Below are positions 35,263-45,913 of a stretch of 64,000 nucleotides of DNA, piece after piece. Positions within the stretch are counted from its first letter, which is position 1. Each line of letters opens with the position of its first letter. Made by a program: the position numbers and the translations under genes. The notes beneath the pieces were generated by a model. It did not search any database. It was not told the DNA's origin and was given only the letters and a program-made list of their open reading frames with translations. Origin of the DNA: Zantedeschia hybrid cultivar (Eukaryota; Streptophyta; Magnoliopsida; Alismatales; Araceae). The DNA lies in NCBI GenBank assembly GCA_030544215.1, contig JARZZO010000001.1, forward strand, positions 43,617,098 to 43,681,097, read 5' to 3'.

Positions 35263-38200
35263 ATGTCGTCGAATAACTCACTCCGTGGCATACTTGATGC
35301 CGTTTTGACTTACCTGATCTACTCAGATTGGTTCAGAAACCTGAAGAATGTCTTCAGATCTGAGCACATTGACTTTGTCCCTGGAGCTGATCCTCGTGCT
35401 GAATCGGCATTGGATGCCCCTGAAGTAGAGATGACAGCTAACGATAATTGATCGAAGGACAAAGGCAAAAGAGTAGTGAAGGGTGACTGCTTCTATTATA
35501 AGCAGTATGGTCACTGGAAGAGGAACTGTAAGGAGTTCCTTAACGATAAAGCTCATGGAAGAGTGAAGCTGTCTGAAGCTTCAGATATCTATATGATAGA
35601 TATCAACTTGTCAGTTAGAGATTCCACATCTTGGGTATTGGATACCGGATGTGCTTCTCATATCTGCCATGATGTGCAGATGCTGACAAGTAAGCGCAAG
35701 CTGAGACAAGGTGAGGTAGAATTGAGGCTAGGAAACGGCGCAAAAGTTGCGGCGATTGCTGTTGGGACAGCAAACCTCAGGCTTCCATTGGGAGACGCCT
35801 TACTATTAGAAGATTGTTATTATGTTCCTAGCATAATAAATAACATCATATCAATATCTTGTTTGGACAAGATAGGATATAGGTTGACTATTGAGAATAG
35901 AAGTTGTTCGATTTATTATGGTAATAAATCAATAGCTTCGGCATCTTTAGTCAACGGTCTATATCTCTTAGATGTTTCTTATTACAATCTTCAAATTGAT
36001 AATCCTCTTAAGAAGAGCAAGAATTATGTGAACCAGGCTTACATGTGGCATCGTACACTTGGGCACATTGGCGAAAGCAGGTTGTAAAAGTTGCACAAGC
36101 ATGGTTACTTAACAACATTCGATTATGAATCATTTGCAACATGTGAATCCTGCCTTATGGGAAAGATGGCGAAATCTCCATTTACTGGACATGGAGAACG
36201 TGCCAAGGACATTCTGGAACTAATACATTCTGATGTATGTGGTCCCATGTCTACCCAAGCCAAAGGTGGCTTTTCTTACTTCATCACGTTCACCGATGAC
36301 TTCTCAAGATTCGGCTATGTGCACTTCATAAAGTACAAGTCGGAAGCATTTGAGAAGTTCAAAGAGTTCAAGAATGAGGTGGAGAAGCAGTTAGGAAAGA
36401 GTATTAAAGCTCTTCGATCAGATCGAGGAGGAGAATACTTGAGTACTAATTTCACACAATTCTTAAAGGATAATGGTATCCTTTCTCAGCTGACCCCTCC
36501 ATATACACCACAGATGAATGGTGTATCAGAAAGGAGGAATCGCACCTTGTTGGACATGGTGCGATCCATGATGAGCTTTTCAGGATTACCAGTGTCCCTC
36601 TGGGGGTATGCTCTAGAGTCAGCAGCATACCTACTGAACAGAGTACCCAGCAAGTCTGTGGCCTCTACTCCATATGAGATATGGAAAGGCAGGAAACCAG
36701 AATTTAAATATGTTAAAGTCTAGGGTTGTCCTGCTCATGTAAAGAGGCATGATCCAGACAAGCTGGTATCACGAACTGATAAATGCAGGTTTATGGGATA
36801 TCCAAAGGAAACCTTTGGATACTATTTTTACCATCTTGGTGAACAAAAGGTATTTGTCGCCAGGAAAGCTGTCTTCTTGGAAGAGGAATACCTTCTCCAA
36901 GAGGACAGTGGAAGTAAAATAGTACTGGAAGAGGTTTCAGATCCCCAAACAGCTGCATTATCATCAGATGAAATATCAGTTCCTGAATCTGTTCAGGTAC
37001 ACACAGATGAGCCTCGCAGATCTGATAGAGTACCTAGACTACCCGAACGATATGTGGGACATATTGTTGAAGGTAAGTCTAAGGTACAATATAATGAGGA
37101 TGATGATCCTAAAACCTACCAGGAGGCCATAGAAGGCCCAGAAGCCGGGAAATGGAGAGAAGCCATGAACTCAGAAATCCAGTCCATGTACACCAACCAA
37201 GTTTGGAACTTGGAGGACTTGCCCGAGGGTATTGTACCCATCGGTTGCAAGTGGATCTTTAAGAGAAAGATCGATGCTGATGGACGGATCGACACTTATA
37301 AGGCAAGGTTGGTGGCAAAGGGATATCGTCAAAGGCAATGAATTGACTATGACGAGACTTTCTCACCAGTTGCCACGATAAAGTCGATCAGAGTTCTACT
37401 CGCCATTGCTGCACATTTTGATTATGAAATCTGGCAGATGGATGTGAAGACTGCCTTCCTCAATGGTAAGCTTGAGGAAGAGGTGTATATGATACAACCA
37501 GAAGGTTTCACATCCAAAGAATCTCCAGATAAAGTGTGCAAGTTTCAGAAGTCTATTTATGGACTGAAGCAAGCTTCCCGGAGCTGGAACATAAGATTTG
37601 ACGAGGCTGTCAAGTCTTATGACTTCATTAAGAATGAAGATGAGCCTTGTGTGTACAAGAAGACCAGTGGGAGTGCAGTCACTTTTCTAGTTCTTTACGT
37701 AGATGACATACTACTCATTGGGAATGATGTAGCTATGATGTCATCAGTAAAGATCTGGCTGTTGAAAATTTCTCCATGAAGGATTTGGGAGAAGCATCCT
37801 ACGTATTGGGAATACGGATCTATAGAGATAGATCAAAGAGGATGCTTGGAATGACCAAATCCTTGTACATATATACCATAGTCAAAAGGTTTGGCATGGA
37901 AAATTACAAGAGAGGTCTCATACCGATGAGAAATGGAATTTGTCTCTCAAAGGAGCAGTCTCCTAAGACTCCTGATGAGAGGGCATTCGTGGATAGAATA
38001 CCCTATGCCTCTGCCATAGGATCTATCATGTATGCCATGCTATGTATACGACCTGATGTTGCATTTGCTTTAAGTGTTACGAGCAGATTTCAGGCTGATC
38101 CAGGCGAAGAGCACTGGAAGGCAGTGAAATGTATCCTTAAGTACTTGAGAAGAACTAAGGATATGTTTCTTGTCTATGGAGGAGGTGACTTGAAACTACG

Positions 38201-38681
38201 AGGCTTTACTGACTCGAGTTTCCAGTCATATCAAGATGATAGCAAGTCAACATCTGGATTCGTGTTGACTTTGAACGGAGGCGCAGTGTGCTGGAAGAGT
38301 TCCAAGCAAGTAACCACTGCAGATTCGACGACTGAAGCTAAGTACATCGCTGCAGCTAAAGCCGCCAAGGAAGCAGTGTGGTTGAAGAAATTCATCACCG
38401 ACCTCGGCGTAGTTCCCAGCATCTCTGAGCCTGTTCCACTGTTGTGCGACAACAATGGAGCAATTGCGCAAGCGAAAGAGCCGTGGTCTCATCAGAAATC
38501 GAAGCATATTCTGAGGCGCTTTCACCTTATCAGAGAGATCATATCCAGAGGAGATGTAGTAGTGGAAAGAGTTCCATCCGTCGACAATGTAGCAGATCCA
38601 CTGACGAAGCCGTTGGCTCAAATTGTGTTTGAATGTCACCTAGAGTCTATAGGCTTATTGTATAAAGGTGATTGGCTTTAG
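35263..38681 (+). pseudogene. Copia-B gag-pol, disabled by stops, a frameshift and a gag deletion
   Basis: The ATG at 35263 starts a Gag of which only about 62 codons remain. Compared with Copia-C, roughly 0.5 kb of Gag, including most of the capsid-like domain, is missing before the zinc knuckle (35485; second Cys replaced by Tyr). In the same frame follow the protease (DTGCASH), the integrase HHCC finger and DDE core (to about 36720), and the reverse transcriptase with YVDDILLIG near 37700. Breaks are stops at 35449, 36085, 36721 and 37339 and a one-base frameshift near 37765. RNase H is in the last frame (37776-38681) with ADSTTEAKYIA and KHILRRFH. The element could move only with help. 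Confidence 0.93.
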
Positions 38682-38695
38682 TCCAAGTGGGAGAT
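38682..38695 (+). other. Copia-B polypurine tract
   Basis: GTCCAAGTGGGAGAT lies directly before the TGTTAG start of the 3' LTR. The same word is found reversed beside the Copia-D LTR at 48937. Confidence 0.85.
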
Positions 38696-40247
38696 TGTTA
38701 GTTTTAGGTGGCCTACAAGCCAATCTGACTATGTAAATCTCGTTCATTTATTAATAAAATGACATAACATTCATTATGTGTAAATCGCATTAATTCTCGT
38801 TTCATAATGAAGTCCGTGAATATGTGCTATAGTGATCAGACTATGATGAGATCATACTAATGAGACTGATCACTTAAACACACATATTCTTAATTGTTCC
38901 TAGTCGGAGGATATCCGAGAAGGACATCGGATATCCGGTTAGACTAGTACAGATTACTCCTGCTCATATGATGAGGGTGACTGATCTCATAAGTCACTTG
39001 TGTGGAGACACTAAGGCGAATCTGTAGGTACTCATTAGAGAATGAGTTCACTGAACTGATCCGACTGAATCGCTAGATGGTATTGTACCTCACTGTCAAC
39101 CAGCTTGATTCTATTGTCGCAGTTGCGTGGATGGTCCTCGGACCTGAGACACCAAGGACACTTTGTCGGTGGATTTTTGTGCTTTGACCTTGGTTTACGA
39201 ATCTCTAGCCACGGGATTCTAATACGCCAAGGATTGGGTACAGCGGAATACCGTCGAAGGGAATTGTATGTCAATAAGGAATCATTCGCTCTCGGTACTT
39301 AGAGAGAGAATGCTCTAGGAAGGATGAGCGAAAGTCCCTGGCCAGGGCGGACGATAATATCGGGAAAGGAGTTTTTCGATATTCATCAGCGGCATCCAAT
39401 CCAAGTGAGTCGACCGGTTAGGATTTGACAGCTCGCCATGCCCTGAGTTGACTCGAGAGCATTACGAATGAAGGATTATATCCACGCGGTAACTGTCGGC
39501 GGAAAGGTTCCAAGAGTGGGTTACTTAATCCGAAATACCTTCCGGGTTCACGCGGTGTTGCTTGGCACCCAACGTGATCGGAGGCCCGGTCGAATTCTAT
39601 GTGCGACATCAATTCGATTGATTAATTAATTAATAAAGAGTTATTAATTGATTAATAAAGCCAGTGAGGAGTCACTGGGCTTGTTGGGCCATTAACTGGA
39701 CTGGTACTTGGGCCTAGAGGGTCACACGCAAATGATTCTCAAGGCGATGGATAAATAAGTGGGTTTTATATAAACTGGGGGTTTTTATGAAAAACCGCGC
39801 GGTTAGTATAAAACATAGCGAACGGGCTGAGCAGGCCAAGCTGCTGCTAACCCTAGCCGCCCCTCCTCAGTTTCTCTCTCTCTCTGGCGTCCAGACATAT
39901 CCAGATCTGCTCCGCCGCTTCTCCGAATCCCGTTCGACGGGAAATCGTCCGCGCGTTGCGGCGATCGTTGCGGCAACCGGCGGAGGTTTCGTGGGCTACG
40001 AAGAACGAGGAACGCGAGGATATCCGTCGCGGGGAGGATCGCGTGGACTTCGCTAGAGGCCGGGCACTTGCGCGGCTTGCGGTGTCGCACCGACGGAACC
40101 GAACGGTTGCGGATTCGAATCCGCACACGGTGAGAACCGATAATCCGATCATCGTTGTTTTTAGTTCTTTGAAACGGGAAAATGGATCGCTGTAAATTTT
40201 TATTTTCCGCTGCGTGAACGATCCGGAGAAACCGAGAAATCCCAACA
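38696..40247 (+). repeat. 3' LTR of Copia-B (1552 bp)
   Basis: It has the same ends and length as the 5' LTR and is followed by the ACTTG duplication and the second part of the split tRNA-Asp-element LTR. Confidence 0.95.
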
Positions 40248-41241
40248 ACTTGTAGAAAGAGAGAGAGAAAGGCTGCTGGGAGAGAGATAGAAAAAGAGAG
40301 ACCGAGAGAGAGAGGAAGAGAGGAGAGGGAGAACTGTGCGTGGGAGAAAGAGAGAGAAGGAAGAGCCGGCTAGAGAGGAGAATCCGAGAGAGAGAGAGCT
40401 ATGGAGGGAGAAATCGAGAGAAACAGAGAGGGAGGACGAGAGAAACCGGAGGAGAGAACGAAGGGGAGGCTGCTGCGGCTGGGAGGAAGAAAGAATAGAA
40501 GAGAGAGGTGTGGGAGAGAGAAGAAAATAAAGGAGAGGAAGATGAAACTGGAGAAGGAGGAGGATCCGGAATTGGAGAGAAAGAGGGAGAATCCGAGAGA
40601 GAGGGGGGAATGAGACGGCCGGGAGGAAGAGAGAGATATATAGAGGGAAAGAGAGAGTCGTGGGTGAAGGAGAGAGGTAGAGAAGGAAAGAAGGAGAGAC
40701 AGAAAAAAAGGAAACAGAGAGGAGAGAAGGAAACAGAGAGAATTGGATTCAGGAAGGAAGGTTTTTTTTAAAAAAAGGAAAGTGGATTTTAGGAAGGCGG
40801 CTGGTCCTTCTTAGGCATGGAATTAGGGCAATATTAGGACATCAAATTACATTTTTACCCCTGCTTTAATCTTTTGGACAAAATGAAGTCGAATTTATCG
40901 AAATTCGAACACTAGACCTCCCCCAAATTTCTGAAAACTCCACCAGCTGCACTGCATCATCGGCATGTCCTGTTCACATAAAATAAATATAAATTAGCAC
41001 ATTATCATAAAAATATCATTATATTTATTTATTTCGTCTCGATTTTGTCAAAAAACCGCAAATGCGCTATACTCCATTAATCACATGAAATGACGATGTT
41101 TTTAAGTTAGAATTTGACGAAATTGGTACCATTGGACTTGGTACACAATTATCTATCATTTCATGCTATTTTACAGATAAAAACATGAGTATGATGTGTA
41201 TGATTGTCTTTAAATGATCAATTTAACACTTTATCAGCCGG

Positions 41242-41754
41242 TGTACGGCCGGACTCTCCTGTGGAGAGTGAAATCTCAACACTCGGGAGCAGTAACTTGG
41301 GCTCTTTCAGCCGATTTTCCTCTTGGGTGAGGAGAAGTTTGAGCCGGCGACTCTCGAAGTGGCGGGCTGCAGGTTGTTATGACGGATTTCTCCATTGAGG
41401 ATGAGGAAGCGACCGCCGGCGCTTTGTACACCCTACCGCCGACCAACCGCTTGAGGTTGTTGGACCTCCCTTTAAGGTCCTTCCTGAGGGGCGGCCCCCA
41501 AGTGGGGTTTTATACCTACTGGTGGTGCAAGAAGGCGCTCCTGTATTAAGATGAGCAAGGCCCCAAGCTGTTAGGTGACTAATCTCATAGGACCACCACC
41601 ATTCTGCGAGGGCCTAGAAGACGCATTCTGAGACCGATTTTGCACCGGCATCAACCCCAGCATCGTTGACTTGCGATGCAGCTCTAGCGCGACAACTGTT
41701 CTTGTTGCCTCTCGTTATGACTCATTGTGTATTTTTCACAGACGGCGCCAATCA
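41242..41754 (-). other. Tat-like element: primer-site-like motif and unclear gag-side remnant
   Basis: On the minus strand TTGGCGCCGTCTGTGAAAA (41733-41751) matches the primer-binding site often seen in Tat-type Gypsy elements. The stretch to 41242 has a short minus-strand start (MSHNERQQEQ near 41729) with stops soon after. On the plus strand a ~57-codon open stretch starts at an ATG at 41381. Neither reading is recognised with confidence. The expected reverse transcriptase upstream part is absent. Confidence 0.45.
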
Positions 41755-42474
41755 TGTAACGGTCAAAAATTGGTTAGGCGATGATGATCGTCAAATCAGG
41801 TCTTCTAGCTACTCAATAGAATTTTTAGAACTGGAAACGTCCAGGGTAGAACCTGCAAGAGGGAGAAGAGATGTAAGAGGGCCCCCCGTTCTCTTGGGGA
41901 GCAAAACCCTCTGATGCCTAAGTTAGGTTCTGGAAGAGAATGATTCACTCAAGTTTAATTGGCTCATGATCCACGTCCTTTGATTGAGGGGATTGTGGGA
42001 TAATGGGTAATGAGGGATCTCCTCTCGTGATCGGGGGAGCAGATCCTGCGGACCTATCTTTAGTGGATAGTTATGCCGTTACCTCGCAAGACCCACCTAA
42101 TGGTGGAGAGGAGTTATGGATCGAACCTGCGGGACCTTCAGTCCTCGAGCAATCGGGATGAGGCGACCTTTGAGTCCAGGTTCCTGGCCTCCCCTCAGAC
42201 AAGTTGCGAACCTTTAGTTATCGAGAGACTAGGCTCCTTTCGGTACTCGGTAGACATGACCTAGACACTGCGCTGTCTTGGAGCTTATCAACTGGTATGT
42301 TGGTCCTCTACGCCTAGCGTTCCTGGGACACTCCAAGTTCTTACCTTCGGCTTGCTAATCGGGGTATCGAGAGAACTCACATGGTACACTCGTGCAAGTG
42401 CCTGTGGACTGTAGGCCCTTAAGTCTCTTGGCTAAATGGGCCTGATTGAACTGAATCTCAATCACCGCTCATCA
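41755..42474 (-). repeat. Putative 5' LTR of the Tat-like element
   Basis: The plus strand starts TGTAACGGTC next to the primer-like motif. The best right end is CGCTCATCA at 42474 (TGATGAGC start in sense). No second LTR is in the window, so the right end is a guess. Confidence 0.4.
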
Positions 42475-43390
42475 ATATCTTAATAGGAGAATTCTTGTGA
42501 GATTCAAACTTTTCTCAGTTAAGAAGTATTGTACTTGACCACTCAGCTGCTTTGACCAAAAAAGAAAAAAATTCTACCTATTTTATTTTTAGTACAAAAT
42601 TAAGACTTTAGAAAAAACTAATGCAATAAGAATACATACAAATTTGCCAATAGCAGTAACAATATGTAATAAAATTAGTTGTTGCAGATTTGTAATCATT
42701 TTCAAAAATTACCTTCGTTCCGTTTGTTGGGTTATTAATCAACAATTTGATGTAAGGGCTATGACGGCTACCATAGCATGCATTCCACATCAATTTATTT
42801 ATTTAGGAAAAAAAGGTAAGTAACTTACAACAGCATTTATTTTGCCCAAAGGAGCACCTCGTGAATTAGTCCAAAAATTAATGAACAAGATATTAAAAAA
42901 TACAAACACACATTTATGAACAAAATATCGATGCTCTATGGTGTCCTTTGCCCTGCCTTGGCTTACAATATGTAGCACTGTCGGGCGATTCTTCTAATAG
43001 CCTTTTTTTTAAAAATCAAATACAAGAGTCGAAATTTTTTGTCAGATATATTTACAAAATTACTATAGCAGAGATAGTACAAGTAGAAGAATTGAAATGA
43101 ATCAAGGTATAAACCGCATGCCTAATTTTGAAATCTCATTGTGCCACAACTTAACAGCCGCGATAAAATATTAATTTCTTTTAACCTTACATTACAACGA
43201 GCAACTTTTTCTGGGAAAGCCTTGACTATCTAGGCTGTAACTAGAATAATCAAATCCCAACATAGATTCATGAGATATATGAAATTGCAAAAAGTTCTTT
43301 ATATGAAAGTGTCCAATTTTTTGGAATCACTTCCCATAGAAATGTAATTTCCTTCCGCCAAAAACGCCCTTCCCACAACCTAACCATGCA
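42475..43390. other. AT-rich intergenic sequence
   Basis: No ORF or repeat family is recognised. Homopolymer A and T runs are scattered (around 42560 and 42995). This is the left side of the only non-transposon island. Confidence 0.5.
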
Positions 43391-44830
43391 TTGGCTCTCT
43401 CCGCCTGCCATGCACATGTATCGATGAGCCGTGACAGCTCATTTTTAGGCATTTTGCTTTACCAAAGAAATCAACAAAATCGTCTTTTTATACGGCTTCC
43501 CAAAAGCAAAACACATAACCGACCCTCTAATTTGCTTATGTGTTTATTTCCCTTTTTTAACCTGCCCCTGCTCTCCCTTTTGACCGACCCCGGCGCTGTT
43601 GGGGAACTCCGTTACTGTTCTGTTCCCCCGAGGAAGCCCACCTCCGTTCTGTCACTGCTGCCGTCTCCCCGTCCACCACGCCGCCGCAGACGCAGCCAGC
43701 AGTCATCAAGTGGCACTGGCCCGAGCGAGAGGGGAGGTGGGGCGCAGGGGGACCCTCGCCAGAAACCACCGCCACCAGTTGCGGGCGAAACAAGAATTCC
43801 TGTACCCATTGGTCTCTCCTCTCCCAAGCACTTGTTACTACTGTTCCCGGTAAAAAAGACCCAAACGTTTTAAATTTTCCGATTGGTTTCACTTTCGAGA
43901 TTTGTGTCGCTGTAGGAGTCATGAGATATATTGTATTATACGGGTGAGCATTAGTTTTGTGTTTTCTGCAATATTTTTCTCGTATTCTATCCACGCAGCA
44001 GCAGCACCTGCAGGCACACGAGAGAGAGAGAGGGGTGACTCGGGGGAATAGGTCTTTGTCGCATACTGTAGGCAAAGAAATCACAGCCATAGGTTCGTCA
44101 TCTGTCCCCGGCGGTCTACTCCCGTTGTGGGTTTTGGGTGGGTTTTTATGCTGCCTCACTCACTACCAGGCTCCCCCTCTTACGCCCTCTTTTCTCTCTT
44201 CCGGGTCGCGTCGCGCAGGGAGGGCGGTGGGAAGGACGGAGGAGCGAGCACTACAGTGAGAGCCGAGCGGAGAAGGCGATCGGAGAGGGGGATTTATGTC
44301 GGCTGGGTTCACAGATCTGCTCCCGGCGCTTCCTTTTGTTGGCTTCTCCTCGTCTCCGCTCGCCATCCGGGCATCCTCCGCCTTCGCCTTCGCCTTCGCC
44401 TCCTCCCCGGTCGCCCAGGCCCGCGCTTCTTCTCTGCCTCCCTGCATGCGAAGCGCGCAGAGGGGTGTCAACACGGGTTCGATGCGCTTGCCATCCATAA
44501 GGTACTATGCGTTCCTCCACTTCAACTCCATCTGTTCTTCCACAAAAAGGCCCTTTTTTTATCTTTTATTTCATAAGAATCATCGCTGATGGGGGGTCTT
44601 CTTCATCATAGTTGCAGGTGCGGTATCGGTGTGAAGTACTTCGGGTTCTTGCATATACGAAGGTCCTGCTTCTTCTTCCTGACCTGACGACGGCGGCCAC
44701 CGGTCGTCTTCGCCTTCGTCATTTGAAGGGCAAATCTCCTCCAGTGCGCGGTTCCCTTTTCTTTGTTTTCTTTTTTCGTTTTTGAGATTTCGGGTATTTG
44801 CTCCGCGTTCCAAACCAAGCTTTTGGAGAA
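43391..44830 (+). promoter_or_regulatory. Upstream region and probable 5' leader of the ERF gene
   Basis: Base composition changes to GC-rich, with CT-rich and GAGAGA tracts typical of plant 5' leaders (about 43540-44460). A possible 5' UTR intron is 44502-44617 (AAG before GTACTA, TTGCAG before GTGCGG). An upstream ATG at 44296 opens 69 codons before the proposed donor. If spliced, that frame ends at a TGA before the main ATG. A TATA-like word, TTTTTATAC, is near 43484. All of this is inference without transcript data. Confidence 0.4.
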
Positions 44831-45913
44831 ATGCCCGGCCCTCAGAAGCAGCTCCTGAACCAAGACAAGCCCCTCCGCAAGGGAGGCTACGGCGGTAGCA
44901 AGAGGAAGCCGTCTGCCATGGGTACCCACAGGGCCACGCATGCTCCTTCTGGCCTCTTCTTCAAAACCCACCAGGCACCCACCCCGGTCGTCAGGAAGAT
45001 CCGCGTCTTTTGCTGCGACCCCGAGGCCACGGACGATTCCTCCGACGATGACGAGAGTGGCTACTGTGACGCGATGGTGAAGAAGAGGACAATGGCCTCC
45101 AAAACCCCGAAGAAGCTCCTACTCGGGGAGATCCATATGCTCCCTTCCAATCCCTTCGCCGCAACCGCCTCTGCCACCAGCACCGATACCTCGTCCACCA
45201 TTTCTAAGCAGCCCCAGAAGAAGCAAAGGCTGCCCAAGTCTCCCAAGTCGGTAAGCACAATGACTGGCCCCAAGTACAGGGGCGTCAGGCAGCGGCGCTG
45301 GGGAAAGTGGGCAGCCGAAATCAGGGACCCTAACAGGGGCGCCCGCATCTGGTTGGGCACGTATGACACCGCGGAGGAGGCCGCCATGGCCTACCACAGG
45401 GCCTCCGAGCGCATCAGCGCCGAGAAGAGCCGGGCGTCATCTTCCTCGGCCTCCGAGCGCATCAGCGTCGAGAAGAGCCGGGCGTCATCTTCCTCGGCCT
45501 CGGCAGCCACCACTACAACAGCAGCGTGCCCGTCCGCTTCGGAGGAGGAGTCGGAGGCCCCGTTCCTCTCCTCCCCGTCGTCCGTACTGGACGTTTCCAA
45601 CACTGCCAACATGCCCATCCCTCTCAAGCTGACTCAGCAGCGGTCGCCGGCGCCGGAGGCAGTGGTGGTGGAGGCGTTGGCCGCGGCGGCGTCGGCGTCG
45701 GCGCTGGCCGGTTCTCCTTTCGCGGACGCCGAGACGCTGGCGCTGCCGGAGGCGGCCGGGTCGGACGAGTTCGGTCTGGACCTGATGGACTCGTTCCTGA
45801 TGGACGAGTTCGGCCAGGACTTGATGGACGACTTCTTCGTGGGCGACCTGGGCGACGTGGACGGCCTAGATTTCGATCTGGATCCCGCATCCCTCGATTG
45901 GATGGATTTCTGA
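44831..45913 (+). CDS. AP2/ERF transcription factor, cytokinin-response-factor (CRF) type
   Basis: This is an intronless CDS of 360 codons. The start is taken at the ATG at 44831; the frame is open 11 codons further only through a TTG. Residues about 52-76 hold the CRF-type motif (VRKIRVFCCDPEATD, then acidic SSDDDE), which marks ERF group VI. Residues 148-190 are an AP2 DNA-binding domain with YRGVRQR, WGKWAAEI and WLGTYDTAEEAA. The usual end of the domain (the RG..A..NF stretch) is replaced by two 16-residue Ser/Ala/Glu-rich repeats. The C-terminus is acidic, with repeated FG-DLMD and DWMDF, and looks like an activation domain. By family knowledge such nuclear factors bind GCC-box-like DNA and respond to cytokinin or stress. 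It is very GC-rich at third codon positions, unlike the surrounding transposons. It may be functional, but the shortened AP2 domain leaves doubt. Confidence 0.9.
   Translation: MPGPQKQLLNQDKPLRKGGYGGSKRKPSAMGTHRATHAPSGLFFKTHQAPTPVVRKIRVFCCDPEATDDSSDDDESGYCDAMVKKRTMASKTPKKLLLGEIHMLPSNPFAATASATSTDTSSTISKQPQKKQRLPKSPKSVSTMTGPKYRGVRQRRWGKWAAEIRDPNRGARIWLGTYDTAEEAAMAYHRASERISAEKSRASSSSASERISVEKSRASSSSASAATTTTAACPSASEEESEAPFLSSPSSVLDVSNTANMPIPLKLTQQRSPAPEAVVVEALAAAASASALAGSPFADAETLALPEAAGSDEFGLDLMDSFLMDEFGQDLMDDFFVGDLGDVDGLDFDLDPASLDWMDF
45401..45496 (+). repeat. 48-bp tandem duplication inside the ERF coding sequence
   Basis: Two in-frame copies (45401-45448 and 45449-45496) differ by one base and encode ASERISAEKSRASSSS and ASERISVEKSRASSSS. 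They start exactly where the AP2 domain loses its normal ending. Confidence 0.95.

Larger units (their letters stand above)
30861..40247 (+). mobile_element. Copia-B: complete Ty1/Copia element with ACTTG target duplication
   Basis: It has two LTRs of 1552 bp (30861-32412 and 38696-40247), TG...CA ends (TGTTAG/CCCAACA), a Met-tRNA primer site, a long leader, gag-pol in Copia order (protease, integrase, reverse transcriptase, RNase H), a polypurine tract, and ACTTG at 30856-30860 and 40248-40252. The LTRs show a modest number of substitutions and balanced small indels, so it is older than the Gypsy element at 1-8516. The coding frame is disabled. Confidence 0.97.
23466..41236 (-). mobile_element. 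Non-autonomous LTR element primed by tRNA-Asp, duplication GCCGG
   Basis: Two ~2.1 kb LTRs (23466-25567 and 29724-41236, the latter split by Copia-B) enclose a 4.2 kb internal region without reverse transcriptase, RNase H or integrase. GCCGG at 23461-23465 and 41237-41241 is the target duplication. The primer site (plus strand 29701-29718) is identical to the 3' end of plant Asp tRNA (TCCCCGGCAACGGCGCCA), so the element reads on the minus strand. LTR termini are TGATAAAG/CGATCA in sense orientation (the right copy has TAATCG in plus orientation). This is LARD/TR-GAG-type architecture. Confidence 0.9.
29724..41236 (-). repeat. 5' LTR of the tRNA-Asp element, split by Copia-B
   Basis: It consists of 29724-30860 and 40253-41236, about 2.1 kb in total, and ends ...TTATCA before the GCCGG repeat. 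The Copia-B target duplication ACTTG lies at the junction, and the sequence across it matches the unbroken LTR around 24575. Confidence 0.9.
17475..42474 (-). mobile_element. Remains of a Tat-like Ty3/Gypsy element, heavily interrupted
   Basis: Non-adjacent pieces (17475-19028, 21377-23465, 41242-42474) are joined once the solo LTR and the GCCGG-flanked element are removed. The minus strand gives reverse transcriptase, RNase H, integrase and a 3' region with tandem repeats. A plus-strand ORF lies beyond integrase. A putative 5' LTR and primer site are at the right. Antisense ORFs downstream of pol are known from Tat-lineage elements, hence the assignment. Gag and protease between 23465 and 41242 are mostly missing, so the element was already deleted before the later insertions. 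Confidence 0.65.

Noticed and set aside
41381..41560. Plus-strand 57-codon open stretch as a host gene exon
   Set aside because: It lies between a Tat-like primer site and an insertion junction and has no splice context. It was left as an unclear element remnant.
43391..44589. Several overlapping GC-rich ORFs on both strands upstream of the ERF
   Set aside because: No domain is seen, all frames are partly open, and the region looks like a promoter and 5' leader. Only an upstream ORF was kept as a weak idea.
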